Shown here piece by piece: positions 1-8,399 of a stretch of DNA of 64,000 nt. The position numbers and the translations under genes were made by a program. The stretch is from Sediminicola sp037203765 (lineage in GTDB: Bacteria; Bacteroidota; Bacteroidia; Flavobacteriales; Flavobacteriaceae), in contig NZ_JBBCAS010000006.1 of NCBI RefSeq assembly GCF_037203765.1, positions 226,423-290,422 on the forward strand, in the 5' to 3' direction. Positions within the stretch are counted from its first letter, which is position 1, and every line of letters begins with the position of its first letter. The notes under the pieces were generated by a model, which had not been told where the DNA came from, did not search any database, and saw only the letters and a list, made by a program, of their open reading frames with translations.

Positions 1-1079
1 ATAGCAAAAACAGCCGTATAGCTCATTTGGAATCCAACCTGAAATAGAAACATGGGTTCTATCAATAGTATAAAAAATAGGGACAAGGCAAGTATGTTGA
101 AGGTGTTGGTTGGCCTGTTCAGGCTCATGGCAAAGGCTAAAAACGAGAACATAGCCACGGCCCTTACTATGGAAGCGGAAAACCCGGCAAGAAATGCATA
201 GCCCCAAAGAATCAAAAGGATAAGCGTCAGCTGTATGATCTGGCCATGTCTTATCTGTTTTAAAGGGGCCAGTACAAATTGAAGGATAATCAATAGGATT
301 CCGATATGAAGTCCTGATACGGCCAGGATATGAATGGCACCTGCATTGACATAATCGTTGATGGTTTCTGCTGAGACCTCTGTCCTTTGCCCCAATAACA
401 GTGCTTGGACAATGCCCAGCTCCTTTTCACCCATCGCTGCATTTTTTAAGGCGTTTGTAATTTTTTCCCGTATCCCGAAAGCCCAACCATATGAAGTAGT
501 AACGAGCTCGTTCCTTATTTGGAAAAAAGGGGTTTCCAAAGGTATCCGATGGTAGATACCCAAGTTGTTCAGATAGTTTTTGTAATTGAATTGATGTGGG
601 TTTAAAGGCGGGGAGATGGCTGAATAGTTCCCGTAATAGGAGATACGGTCATCTGGCTTTAATTTTGTCCCAACAGAATCAATCTTGAGGGACAGCAATA
701 TCTTTCCATTGGTCTTTTTTTGGTTTACTTCAATAATGGAGCCAATGTAATTGTGGGCATAGGCATTGGATTTGAGTACTTCCTGTACCTGTAAAAGGTA
801 TTGATTGGGCCCAGCTCCATGGACATGGGAATAATGGTCATTCTGATTGTTGGGCTGGGCCATGGTTATGGCCAAAAAACCAATACCCATGGTCGTAATT
901 GCAGCCAAGGTCCCAAACCAAAGTAATTTTCCCTTTTTTGTGAAAATAAGGGCCAATAGGGCAAGGGAGATGCTTGTGCCAAGCAAGGGAATCCGTGGAT
1001 CCGTATCGGCATAGTACCCTAAAAGTATCCCTATAATCAGGAACAGAGAAAGTTTTACCGAGTTTTGCCTAAAGAACAC
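1..1079 (-). CDS. ComEC/Rec2-family competence protein (5' part, runs off the window)
   Basis: About 359 codons of a polytopic membrane protein that continues past the left edge. ComEC forms the inner-membrane channel that takes up single-stranded DNA. The N-terminal part has hydrophobic segments and then a soluble OB-like stretch (DUF4131 region). From about residue 240 the Competence domain begins, with the visible motif AVSGLHIGIL and further on RAVAMFSFLAFAMSLNRPTN, both characteristic of the family. The first in-frame start after the last stop is GTG at 1079. It lies inside the end of the NlpC/P60 gene (11 bp overlap), so the two are probably translationally coupled. The nuclease-like metallo-beta-lactamase C-terminus, if present, is outside the window. 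Family call is secure; the start is inferred. Confidence 0.85.
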   Translation of the reverse strand, partial: MFFRQNSVKLSLFLIIGILLGYYADTDPRIPLLGTSISLALLALIFTKKGKLLWFGTLAAITTMGIGFLAITMAQPNNQNDHYSHVHGAGPNQYLLQVQEVLKSNAYAHNYIGSIIEVNQKKTNGKILLSLKIDSVGTKLKPDDRISYYGNYSAISPPLNPHQFNYKNYLNNLGIYHRIPLETPFFQIRNELVTTSYGWAFGIREKITNALKNAAMGEKELGIVQALLLGQRTEVSAETINDYVNAGAIHILAVSGLHIGILLIILQFVLAPLKQIRHGQIIQLTLILLILWGYAFLAGFSASIVRAVAMFSFLAFAMSLNRPTNTFNILALSLFFILLIEPMFLFQVGFQMSYTAVFA

Positions 1080-1647
1080 GGGTGGCTTTTACAAAAGCGC
1101 TGTTCCAATAGCCTTCCCTCATGGAAGAAACGATAACACCCCGTGAAGTGGAAGAATGGATAAATTTAATTTCGTCACCCTCTGTGGTTACTACCATCCC
1201 CACATGGTTTATTTTTCTGTTGCGCCTTCCGGTACAGAAAAAGAGCAGGTCTCCTTTGGTGACCTCGTTCAATTTTACTTTTTGGCCCTCCAGGGCCATT
1301 TGGGATGATGATCTGGGTAAATTGTAATTGTGTTCCCCGAAGGTGATGAGCATCAGACCGGAGCAATCCAGTCCATCTTTAGAAGTGCCGCCATATTTGT
1401 AACGCACCCCTGAATATTCCAAAGCGGTATTGATCAACCTATCCGCAAAATTGAAAGAGGCCTCTGATCTGGCTTCGGCCATTTCTGTGCTGTTGCTCAG
1501 GGAAATCTCCTCGTTGACGTTTGGTACGGTAACAGAAGTTCTCGGTACCTTTACGCTTCTTTCAACATGGGTAACGGTAGTGGATTTGGAGGATCCACAA
1601 CTGGCGATCAAAAAAAGCAATGCTAGATAAGGGAGTTTACGAATCAT
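1069..1647 (-). CDS. NlpC/P60 family (C40) peptidase lipoprotein
   Basis: 192 aa. The N-terminus is a lipoprotein signal with lipobox I-A-S-C (Cys17), so the protein should be anchored in a membrane and face the periplasm. The C-terminal half is an NlpC/P60 domain: DCSGL at 94-98 gives catalytic Cys95, NHVGMVV gives His148, and a third polar residue is His164 in FIHSS. These cysteine peptidases cut peptide stems of peptidoglycan, usually the gamma-D-Glu to diamino acid bond. Residues 18-65 are a Ser/Thr-rich linker. It lies 47 bp after lpxB and overlaps the comEC start, consistent with one transcript surE-small gene-lpxB-this gene-comEC. The exact cell-wall role is unknown. Confidence 0.9.
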   Translation of the reverse strand: MIRKLPYLALLFLIASCGSSKSTTVTHVERSVKVPRTSVTVPNVNEEISLSNSTEMAEARSEASFNFADRLINTALEYSGVRYKYGGTSKDGLDCSGLMLITFGEHNYNLPRSSSQMALEGQKVKLNEVTKGDLLFFCTGRRNRKINHVGMVVTTEGDEIKFIHSSTSRGVIVSSMREGYWNSAFVKATRVL

Positions 1648-1694
1648 TGTGTAAGCTTATTGGTTGTTCATGTTATATCGGTTACCCCATAAAT

Positions 1695-2807
1695 TTAAGC
1701 ATTTTCTACAATAAGTGCAGCGGTATGCGCACTGGCACCTATGCCGCCCAATTTATTTTCGAGGTCCTCATAGGCGTCAAAGATCATTTTTCGTTGCTTA
1801 CCGTCCAATATTTTTAACAATTCAGATGTAAGATTTTTAGTGTTAAGATCATCCTGAATCAATTCTTTGACAACTTCCTTTTTCATGATCAGATTTACAA
1901 GGGAAATGTATTCCAGTGTTATGATCCTTTTGGCTATTTGGTAAGAGATCCAATTGGCCTTGTAACAGACCACTTGGGGGACCTTGAAAAGTGCGGTTTC
2001 CAAGGTGGCTGTTCCGCTGGTTACCAGAGCGGCATGGGAGAGTCCCAATAGGTCGTAGGTCCTATTGGCCACAAAACCCACTTGTGGGCCTTTGAGGAAA
2101 GGTTCGTAAAAATCCATGTCCAAACTAGGAGCCCCTGCGATCACAAATTGATATTCAGGGAAGGCCTTGGTAACGGACAACATCACATGTAACATTTTCT
2201 GTACCTCCTGTTTTCTGCTACCGGGCAACAGGGCAATGATAGGTTTGCTCGGGTGGAGTTTGTTGGTCTGTCTAAAATGGGTGTCATCGGGTTTCTTCCG
2301 GTCCCCAATGGCATCAATTAGTGGATGACCCACAAAGTTCACGGGAAAATTGTGCTTTTGTTCGTAGAACTCCTTTTCGAAGGGCAAAATAACATACATG
2401 GCGTCAATGTCCCTTTTTATACTCTCTATCCTGCCTTCTCTAGAGGCCCATATTTGAGGGGCAATATAATAGTTGGTCTTGATGTTATTCTCCTTGGCCC
2501 ATTTCGCAATCCTTAGGTTAAAACCGGAATAGTCAATGAAGATCAGCTGGTCTGGTTGAAAAGACAGAATGTCCTCCTTGCAAAATTTAATGTTTTTAAA
2601 GATGGTATTGATATTGCCTAGGACCTCTAAAAAGCCCATAAAGGCCATTTCCTTATAGTGTTTTACGAGGAATCCCCCTGCCTTTTGCATGAGATCCCCG
2701 CCCCAACACCTAATGTCGGCTTCCGGGTCCTTTGCTTTGAGGGCCTTGATTAAATTGGAGCCATGTAGGTCTCCTGAGGCTTCACCGGCAATGATATAAT
2801 ATTTCAT
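1695..2807 (-). CDS. lpxB: Lipid-A-disaccharide synthase
   Basis: 370 aa, normal length for LpxB (glycosyltransferase family 19). The enzyme joins UDP-2,3-diacylglucosamine to lipid X to give the lipid A disaccharide at the inner face of the cytoplasmic membrane. Signatures: GEASGDLHG at residues 8-16, LPGSRKQEV near 195, and the nucleotide-sugar site TSGTATLETALFK near 265. It starts with ATG 22 bp after the small membrane gene and sits in the surE-lpxB order common in Bacteroidetes. Nothing in it looks degenerate. Confidence 0.97.
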   Translation of the reverse strand: MKYYIIAGEASGDLHGSNLIKALKAKDPEADIRCWGGDLMQKAGGFLVKHYKEMAFMGFLEVLGNINTIFKNIKFCKEDILSFQPDQLIFIDYSGFNLRIAKWAKENNIKTNYYIAPQIWASREGRIESIKRDIDAMYVILPFEKEFYEQKHNFPVNFVGHPLIDAIGDRKKPDDTHFRQTNKLHPSKPIIALLPGSRKQEVQKMLHVMLSVTKAFPEYQFVIAGAPSLDMDFYEPFLKGPQVGFVANRTYDLLGLSHAALVTSGTATLETALFKVPQVVCYKANWISYQIAKRIITLEYISLVNLIMKKEVVKELIQDDLNTKNLTSELLKILDGKQRKMIFDAYEDLENKLGGIGASAHTAALIVENA

Positions 2808-2829
2808 CTTTTTGTTTTAAAATTTCCCA

Positions 2830-3111
2830 TTAAAACATTTTGTAATACAGTATGAGCAGGGCAGTTAAAAGAGTAGCTATCAATACGCCCCTGGCCCTTA
2901 GATCCCTATTCAACTTTAGGAAACCAAAAAAGGCAATAAGGTTCAGGATGGCCCCCAAGGCCAGTAAACTGCCAACATGTTCTTGTTCTATGGCAGCCGT
3001 AAAGGTCTCTATGATGCCCAAATCGGAAAATAGAACGATGTAGGCCAGGGTTCCTATGGTATTGGCAATGATACCAACCAAAAAACCGATGATAATTTCT
3101 TTTTTATTCAT
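2830..3111 (-). CDS. Small three-helix membrane protein, unknown function
   Basis: 93 aa when started at ATG 3111, which overlaps the last 8 bp of surE; a longer start inside surE is unlikely because the extra residues are polar and unrelated. Three hydrophobic segments are visible at about residues 5-28, 43-64 and 74-90, with a short polar loop containing IEQEHVG between the first two. I do not recognise the family. Its place between surE and lpxB, overlapping the first and 22 bp before the second, says it is co-transcribed with them. Confidence 0.75.
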   Translation of the reverse strand: MNKKEIIIGFLVGIIANTIGTLAYIVLFSDLGIIETFTAAIEQEHVGSLLALGAILNLIAFFGFLKLNRDLRARGVLIATLLTALLILYYKMF

Positions 3112-3883
3112 GAAAGTTCCAGTTGTTGATTTGTTGTATGGCGTGGTGTGCCGTAAGGTCAAACTGCGTAGGTACTACGGAAATATAGTCATTGGCCAAA
3201 GCCCACTCATCCGTGTCCTCCCCTTTGTCCAATAACTCAAATTCTCCTGTGAGCCAATAGTATTCCTTGCCCATGGGACTGATTCTTTTGTCAAATTTTT
3301 CTTTCCAATTGGCCCTTGCTTGCCTGGATACCCTGATGCCCTTATATTCCTTGCCCTCCAATTTGGGAATATTTACGTTGAGTACTACTCCCTTGGGCAT
3401 GCCCTTGTCCAGGGCTTCACGAACAATTTTTTTTATGGGTTCCCCAGCTTTTTCAAAATTGGCGCCCCAAGAAAAATCACAGAGGGAAAAGCCTATGGCC
3501 GGTACACCTTCTATCCCTGCCTCAATGGCAGCACTCATGGTCCCTGAATAGATCACATTGATGGAGGAATTGGATCCGTGGTTAATGCCACTGACACAGA
3601 TATCGGGCTTTCTTCCCAAGAGTTCCTGTAGGGCTAGTTTCACGCAGTCAGCGGGCGTGCCACTGCAGCTGTATTCCTCTGTGGCCCCATGGTCCGAATC
3701 TATGACAACCTTTTTTGAGTATAAGGTATTGTCCAGGGTTATCGCATGTCCCATGCCAGATTGTGGACTGTCAGGGGCTACAACAACTACATCTCCTATT
3801 TCTTTCATGAGCCGTACCAAAGTCCTTAATCCTGGTGCCGTTATGCCATCATCATTGGTGACAAGAATCAAAGGTTTTTCCAT
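3104..3883 (-). CDS. surE: 5'/3'-nucleotidase SurE
   Basis: 259 aa, usual length. SurE is a cytoplasmic metal-dependent phosphatase that removes phosphate from nucleoside 5'- or 3'-monophosphates and is linked to stationary-phase survival. Metal and phosphate ligands are visible: Asp11-Asp12 in TNDDGI, Ser42 in PQSGMGHA, and Asn101 in GINHGSN. It is the first gene of the leftward lpxB operon. A TATTTTTG -7 box lies 18 bp upstream (3902-3909). Confidence 0.97.
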   Translation of the reverse strand: MEKPLILVTNDDGITAPGLRTLVRLMKEIGDVVVVAPDSPQSGMGHAITLDNTLYSKKVVIDSDHGATEEYSCSGTPADCVKLALQELLGRKPDICVSGINHGSNSSINVIYSGTMSAAIEAGIEGVPAIGFSLCDFSWGANFEKAGEPIKKIVREALDKGMPKGVVLNVNIPKLEGKEYKGIRVSRQARANWKEKFDKRISPMGKEYYWLTGEFELLDKGEDTDEWALANDYISVVPTQFDLTAHHAIQQINNWNFHE

Positions 3884-3901
3884 AGATTATAATTTATGGT
3901 G

Positions 3902-3909
3902 CAAAAATA
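3902..3909 (-). promoter_or_regulatory. Candidate -7 box for the surE-lpxB operon
   Basis: TATTTTTG on the minus strand fits the Bacteroidetes -7 consensus TAnnTTTG exactly and lies 18 bp before the surE ATG. I see no clear TTG at the usual -33 distance, so the call rests on the -7 box alone. Confidence 0.45.
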
Positions 3910-4095
3910 CGTTTTTCATTATGAAAAGCCTTTGCTGTCGTTTAACAAAAATTTAATGGATATAGCACAAAGTGGCATAGTTTTTTCAGTATCTTAGAGG
4001 GTTCCGTAGGGTGTATGACGGTTGTTTTCAATGGTCATGCGCTTCATTGTTTTAGGAAGTCGGAAGGAACAAAATATTAAAAAAAGGAATAGAAC

Positions 4096-6225
4096 ATGAA
4101 AAAGAAATTGGCTTTTGCACTGTTGGTGATGCTGATCGCTGTAGCCTCCTGCAGTTTTACGAATAAATCTTTTGAGACCAGTGATAAGGATAAGTTGTTG
4201 TTGGATCTAATTACCTATGTTTTGGAGAAAGGGCATTACCAGCCCAAGGATATCAACGATGATTTTTCAGTTGAGGTCTTTGAGGATTTCATCAATGTGA
4301 TTGATCCCACCAAAAGATACTTCTTGGAAAAAGATATCCAAGAGTTTGAAAAATATAAGTTTCAGATCGATGATCAAATCAAAAATACGGATATCAGCTT
4401 TTTCAATCTCGTTCACCAAAGGTTGATCGAACGTATGCAAGAGGCCAAAGGAGTGTATAAAGATGTTTTGGCAGCGCCCTTTGATTACAGTGCTGATGAA
4501 AAGATCAATATTGATTATGACAATCAGCCTTTCGCAAGTTCCAAATCGGAATTGAAGGAGCGGTGGAGAAAACAGTTGAAATATGCTACCTTGGGTACGT
4601 ATGATTCTAAATTGACAGACGAGGAACAGAAAAAGACCAAAGATGCCAATTACAACGCAAAATCCTTAAAGGAGATTGAAGCGGAAGCCAGGGCATCCAC
4701 GGAAAACACCCTTGACGAATTTTATGACTTTGTGGATGAGCTGGAACGCAAGGATTGGTTCGTTCAGTATATCAATACCATTGTAGATGAGTTTGACCCG
4801 CATACGTACTATTTTGCTCCAGATGACAAGGAAAAATTCGATGTGAGCATGTCAGGTAAGTTTGAGGGTATTGGGGCCCGTTTACAAAAACGTAAGGACG
4901 AGACCACTATAGTGGAAATTATTTCAGGTGGTCCGGTATGGAGAGATAAGCGTTTGGAAGTTGGTGACGAAATTTTAAAGGTAGGTCAGGAAGGTGAGCC
5001 ACCAGTGGATATTGTTGGGATGAGACTTGATGATGCCATTAAATTCATCAAAGGCCCAAAAGGTACCAAAGTGAACCTTACCGTAAAAAAAGTAGATGGA
5101 TCTATTGAGGTGATTACGCTAGTGCGCGATATTGTAGAATTGGAGGAATCTTATGCAAAATCGGCGACAGTCAAAAAAGGTGATCAAAAATTTGGGTTGA
5201 TCAACTTGCCTAAGTTTTATGTGGATTTTGAGGATTATAACAACAGAAATGCAGCCACGGATGTGGCCAAGGAAGTTGAACGACTTAAGCAGGAAGGAGC
5301 AGAAGGTCTAATACTTGACCTTAGGGACAACGGAGGTGGTTCGCTAAAAACCGTTGTGGAAATGGCCGGACTCTTTATCAAAGATGGTCCTATAGTGCAG
5401 GTGAGATCTTCAGGGCAGCGTAAGGAAGTGTACGATGATAAGGATGAGCGAATCCAATGGGATGGACCCTTGGTTATCCTGGTAAATGAGTTATCGGCAT
5501 CTGCTTCTGAAATCTTGGCCGCCGCCATGCAGGATTACAAACGTGCCATTGTAATAGGTAGCAAACAAACTTTTGGTAAAGGTACCGTACAGAATGTTAT
5601 TCCTCTGGACAATATTGTAAGAAGCAACGAACATGGGGATCTTGGAGCGATTAAACTGACCACCCAAAAGTTCTACAGGATCAATGGAGGTTCCACGCAA
5701 TTGGAAGGAGTAAAGAGTGATGTTGTGGTGCCAGATAGATATAGCTATATTGATCTTGGAGAGAGAGATCAACAAAATCCGTTGCCTTGGGATAAAATCT
5801 CCCCAGCGGACTATAAGCCATGGGACGGTTATATTGATTATGAGCAGACCATCGCCAACAGTGCTTCCAGAATGGCGTTGAACTCCCAAATTAAATTAAT
5901 CGAGGAGAATGCCCAATGGTTGAAGCAACAGCAAGATGAAAATGTAATTTCCTTGAACTATAAAGTGTATAAGGATCAGGAGGAAATGATGAAGAAAAAG
6001 TCGCAATATTTTAAAACGATCAACGACTACGATTCCCATTTATCTTTTGAATCCCTGAAATATGAAAAGGAGTTGTTCACTCAGGATGAGGTATTGAGAG
6101 AGAAGCGGGATCGTTGGCACCAAGACTTGGCAAAAGATGTCTATGTTGAAGAGGCGATCAACGTTTTGCAAGATTTAAAACTGAACAACATTAAAGAGAC
6201 CAAATTAGCTAGTGTAAAAGGATAG
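4096..6225 (+). CDS. Tail-specific (carboxy-terminal processing) protease, S41 family lipoprotein
   Basis: 709 aa, the large Prc/Tsp type rather than the short CtpA type. These proteases degrade periplasmic proteins from the C-terminus. The N-terminus is a lipoprotein signal ending A-S-C. An alpha-helical N-terminal region (about 30-235) is followed by a PDZ domain (about 250-335) and the S41 core. The SASASE signature at 467-472 contains the catalytic serine (Ser469 by alignment with E. coli Prc), and GKGTVQ supplies the lysine, Lys495. The C-terminal part after about 590 is the DUF3340-like helical domain of Prc. The gene is monocistronic: it stands alone between the divergent surE promoter region and a strong hairpin terminator. 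Confidence 0.93.
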   Translation: MKKKLAFALLVMLIAVASCSFTNKSFETSDKDKLLLDLITYVLEKGHYQPKDINDDFSVEVFEDFINVIDPTKRYFLEKDIQEFEKYKFQIDDQIKNTDISFFNLVHQRLIERMQEAKGVYKDVLAAPFDYSADEKINIDYDNQPFASSKSELKERWRKQLKYATLGTYDSKLTDEEQKKTKDANYNAKSLKEIEAEARASTENTLDEFYDFVDELERKDWFVQYINTIVDEFDPHTYYFAPDDKEKFDVSMSGKFEGIGARLQKRKDETTIVEIISGGPVWRDKRLEVGDEILKVGQEGEPPVDIVGMRLDDAIKFIKGPKGTKVNLTVKKVDGSIEVITLVRDIVELEESYAKSATVKKGDQKFGLINLPKFYVDFEDYNNRNAATDVAKEVERLKQEGAEGLILDLRDNGGGSLKTVVEMAGLFIKDGPIVQVRSSGQRKEVYDDKDERIQWDGPLVILVNELSASASEILAAAMQDYKRAIVIGSKQTFGKGTVQNVIPLDNIVRSNEHGDLGAIKLTTQKFYRINGGSTQLEGVKSDVVVPDRYSYIDLGERDQQNPLPWDKISPADYKPWDGYIDYEQTIANSASRMALNSQIKLIEENAQWLKQQQDENVISLNYKVYKDQEEMMKKKSQYFKTINDYDSHLSFESLKYEKELFTQDEVLREKRDRWHQDLAKDVYVEEAINVLQDLKLNNIKETKLASVKG

Positions 6226-6251
6226 GTTTTACATATAATAGAATGATATAT

Positions 6252-6277
6252 AAGCCCGGTTTATTACCGGGCTTTTT
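6252..6277 (+). terminator. Rho-independent terminator after the tail-specific protease
   Basis: A perfect 7-bp stem GCCCGGT / ACCGGGC (6254-6260 and 6266-6272) with a 5-nt loop is followed directly by five T residues. It separates the protease from the endonuclease gene. Confidence 0.85.
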
Positions 6278-6315
6278 ATATTTGTAACCAACCTGTATTT
6301 TTCCACGGATACCTA

Positions 6316-7119
6316 ATGATGAAAAAAAAATATATTTACCCCCTATTGCTATTATTCTTTGCTGTTGCCTTTTGGCTTGTTGAGAACTTTTATGTTGTTG
6401 ATACTTATGGGAGCGATGCTGCAACTCAAGGACCCAAAGGGAAAATCGAGCTGCTTTTGCCAACTTCAACGACAGGCATGGTGGTGCACCATGATTATTA
6501 TTCCCTGTCCTATCATGAACGCTTCGAACAGGCCGAATGGGTGGCCTATGAGCTCACCAAGGCCCATCTGACCTATGATGACCGTAAGCGCCCCTATTTT
6601 ATTGAAGACCCATTGGTTTCCACTAAATCTGCAGATTGGAAAAATTACAGGGGCTCTGGTTTTGATAGGGGACATTTGTGCCCTGCGGGCGATATGCGAT
6701 TTTCAGAATCGGCCTATAACCAAACCTTTTATACCAGTAATATTAGTCCGCAAGAGAACGCTTTCAATGGTGGTATATGGAATAGATTGGAACAGAAAGT
6801 AAGGTACTGGACCAAGCGCTATACCTCTGTATTTGTAGTTACGGGTGGTATATTGGAAAGTGGCCTGCCACAGATCGGTGATGAGGAGGTGGCGGTTCCC
6901 AATTATTTTTATAAAGTGGTTGCCAAGGGCGATATTGACAATTTGCAAGTGGTGGCCTTTCTTATGCCCCACAAAGAAAGTAGTCTCCCTTTGGAGCGGT
7001 TTTTGGTGCCATTGGATAGCCTGGAGAGGCTTACCGGAATAGATTTCTTCGCTCAGCTACCCGATGCACAGGAAGCTATGTTTGAGAAAGGTGTCAATTT
7101 AGAGGGATGGGAATTTTAG
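6316..7119 (+). CDS. DNA/RNA non-specific endonuclease (NUC1 family), membrane-anchored or exported
   Basis: 267 aa. The family cuts single- and double-stranded DNA and RNA with one divalent metal ion. The signature DRGHLCPAGDM begins at Asp117, giving catalytic His120; the metal-ligand region SPQENAFNGGIWNRLE follows about 40 residues later. A hydrophobic segment at residues 6-25 predicts an exported or N-terminally anchored enzyme, so a role in the periplasm or outside (nutrient scavenging) is likely. Two consecutive ATG codons (6316, 6319) could start it. Its stop overlaps the stop of convergent rodA by 4 nt. Confidence 0.9.
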   Translation: MMKKKYIYPLLLLFFAVAFWLVENFYVVDTYGSDAATQGPKGKIELLLPTSTTGMVVHHDYYSLSYHERFEQAEWVAYELTKAHLTYDDRKRPYFIEDPLVSTKSADWKNYRGSGFDRGHLCPAGDMRFSESAYNQTFYTSNISPQENAFNGGIWNRLEQKVRYWTKRYTSVFVVTGGILESGLPQIGDEEVAVPNYFYKVVAKGDIDNLQVVAFLMPHKESSLPLERFLVPLDSLERLTGIDFFAQLPDAQEAMFEKGVNLEGWEF

Positions 7120-8399
7120 TTCCACTCGTTCAATCTGTTCGAATCGAGCTTTAAGAAAATAAATAAAAGCGCAGTAAAAAATAAGAGGCCAGATCCGCCG
7201 TAACTGAAAAACGGCAATGGAATTCCAATAGTGGGCAAAACGCCTATAACCATCCCAATATTGATAAAATAGTGGATCAGGAGTACAGAGATGATACCAT
7301 AGCCGTACATTCGGCTAAACCCACTCTTTTGCCGTTCTGAAAGGTAAACCAAACGGAGAAATAGTGCGGTAAATAAAATGATGACAATGGAGGTTCCTAG
7401 AAAACCCCATTCTTCCCCAACGGTACTAAAAATATAATCGGTATGTTGCTCTGGAACGAAATCACCCTTGGTTCTGGTTCCCTCCATAAATCCCTTGCCG
7501 AAAAACCCTCCGGATTCGATGGCTTTTTCCGATTGATAGGTATTATATCCTATCGTTTTTTTGATCTCCTCCAATTTTTGAGGGTCTTTTTCCAAACGGA
7601 GCCATAGACTGAAACGATCCCTATGCCGTTGTTCGAATACTGTATTGAAAACAAAGTTTACCGAAAGGGAAAATGCAATGGCAATTACAAAAAACGTTAG
7701 GATGGGAACAAATGGAACCTTAAAGGATTTCTTTTTCAACAAAAAGAACAAGGCTATGATAATACCCAGTACAATACCTACCCACGCTGTTCCGAACATC
7801 AAGGTGGTTACAAAGATCAAGAGCAATAAAAAAAGGATGGTCAGGTAATAAAGTGGGAGTCCTTCACGGAACATCACAAAAATCAATGCAAAGAAGACCA
7901 GGGCGCTTCCGGGGTCCGGTTGTGGGATCACTAGGATGGCCGGTATTAAGATGATCAAAAAGGCGTAAAATTGGTCTTTGCCCCGTTTTATGTCGGTCTG
8001 TATGTCACTTAAATATTTGGCCAGCGCCAACGCTGCGCCCACTTTTGCCAATTCCGAGGGTTGTAGGTTAAAGAAACCCAGATCGTACCAAGAAGTTGCG
8101 CCGGCAATGGTCTTTCCAAATACGAAAAGCCCTACCAATAGGATTAAGGATATGATATAGATCACGCTGGAAAAGCGCTCGTAAAAATCGGCCTCAATAC
8201 CTAGTAAAAGTACAATGGAAAAAATGCTCACTATAATAAAGAACAACTGTTTGCCATACAAGGTCCCAAAATCCAAAAGGGCCTTGTTTTCTTCAGAATA
8301 GGTGCTGGAATAGATGTTGATCCAACCAATTCCTACCAGTAGGAAATAGATTAAAACGGTCAACCAATCTATTCGCTTTAAAATGCTTTTACCAGACAC
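7116..8399 (-). CDS. rodA: Rod-shape peptidoglycan polymerase RodA
   Basis: 427 aa, SEDS family. RodA polymerises lipid II glycan strands and works with the class B PBP encoded just upstream. About ten hydrophobic segments are visible; the extracellular loop around residues 230-320 contains the conserved EQHTDYIFS and the sequence GEEWGFLG that mark SEDS proteins, and the end has GIPLPFFSYGGSG. The start is GTG at 8399, inside the last codons of the PBP2 gene (11 bp overlap), so translational coupling is expected. No in-frame ATG is near enough to be an alternative. Confidence 0.96.
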   Translation of the reverse strand: MSGKSILKRIDWLTVLIYFLLVGIGWINIYSSTYSEENKALLDFGTLYGKQLFFIIVSIFSIVLLLGIEADFYERFSSVIYIISLILLVGLFVFGKTIAGATSWYDLGFFNLQPSELAKVGAALALAKYLSDIQTDIKRGKDQFYAFLIILIPAILVIPQPDPGSALVFFALIFVMFREGLPLYYLTILFLLLLIFVTTLMFGTAWVGIVLGIIIALFFLLKKKSFKVPFVPILTFFVIAIAFSLSVNFVFNTVFEQRHRDRFSLWLRLEKDPQKLEEIKKTIGYNTYQSEKAIESGGFFGKGFMEGTRTKGDFVPEQHTDYIFSTVGEEWGFLGTSIVIILFTALFLRLVYLSERQKSGFSRMYGYGIISVLLIHYFINIGMVIGVLPTIGIPLPFFSYGGSGLLFFTALLFIFLKLDSNRLNEWN

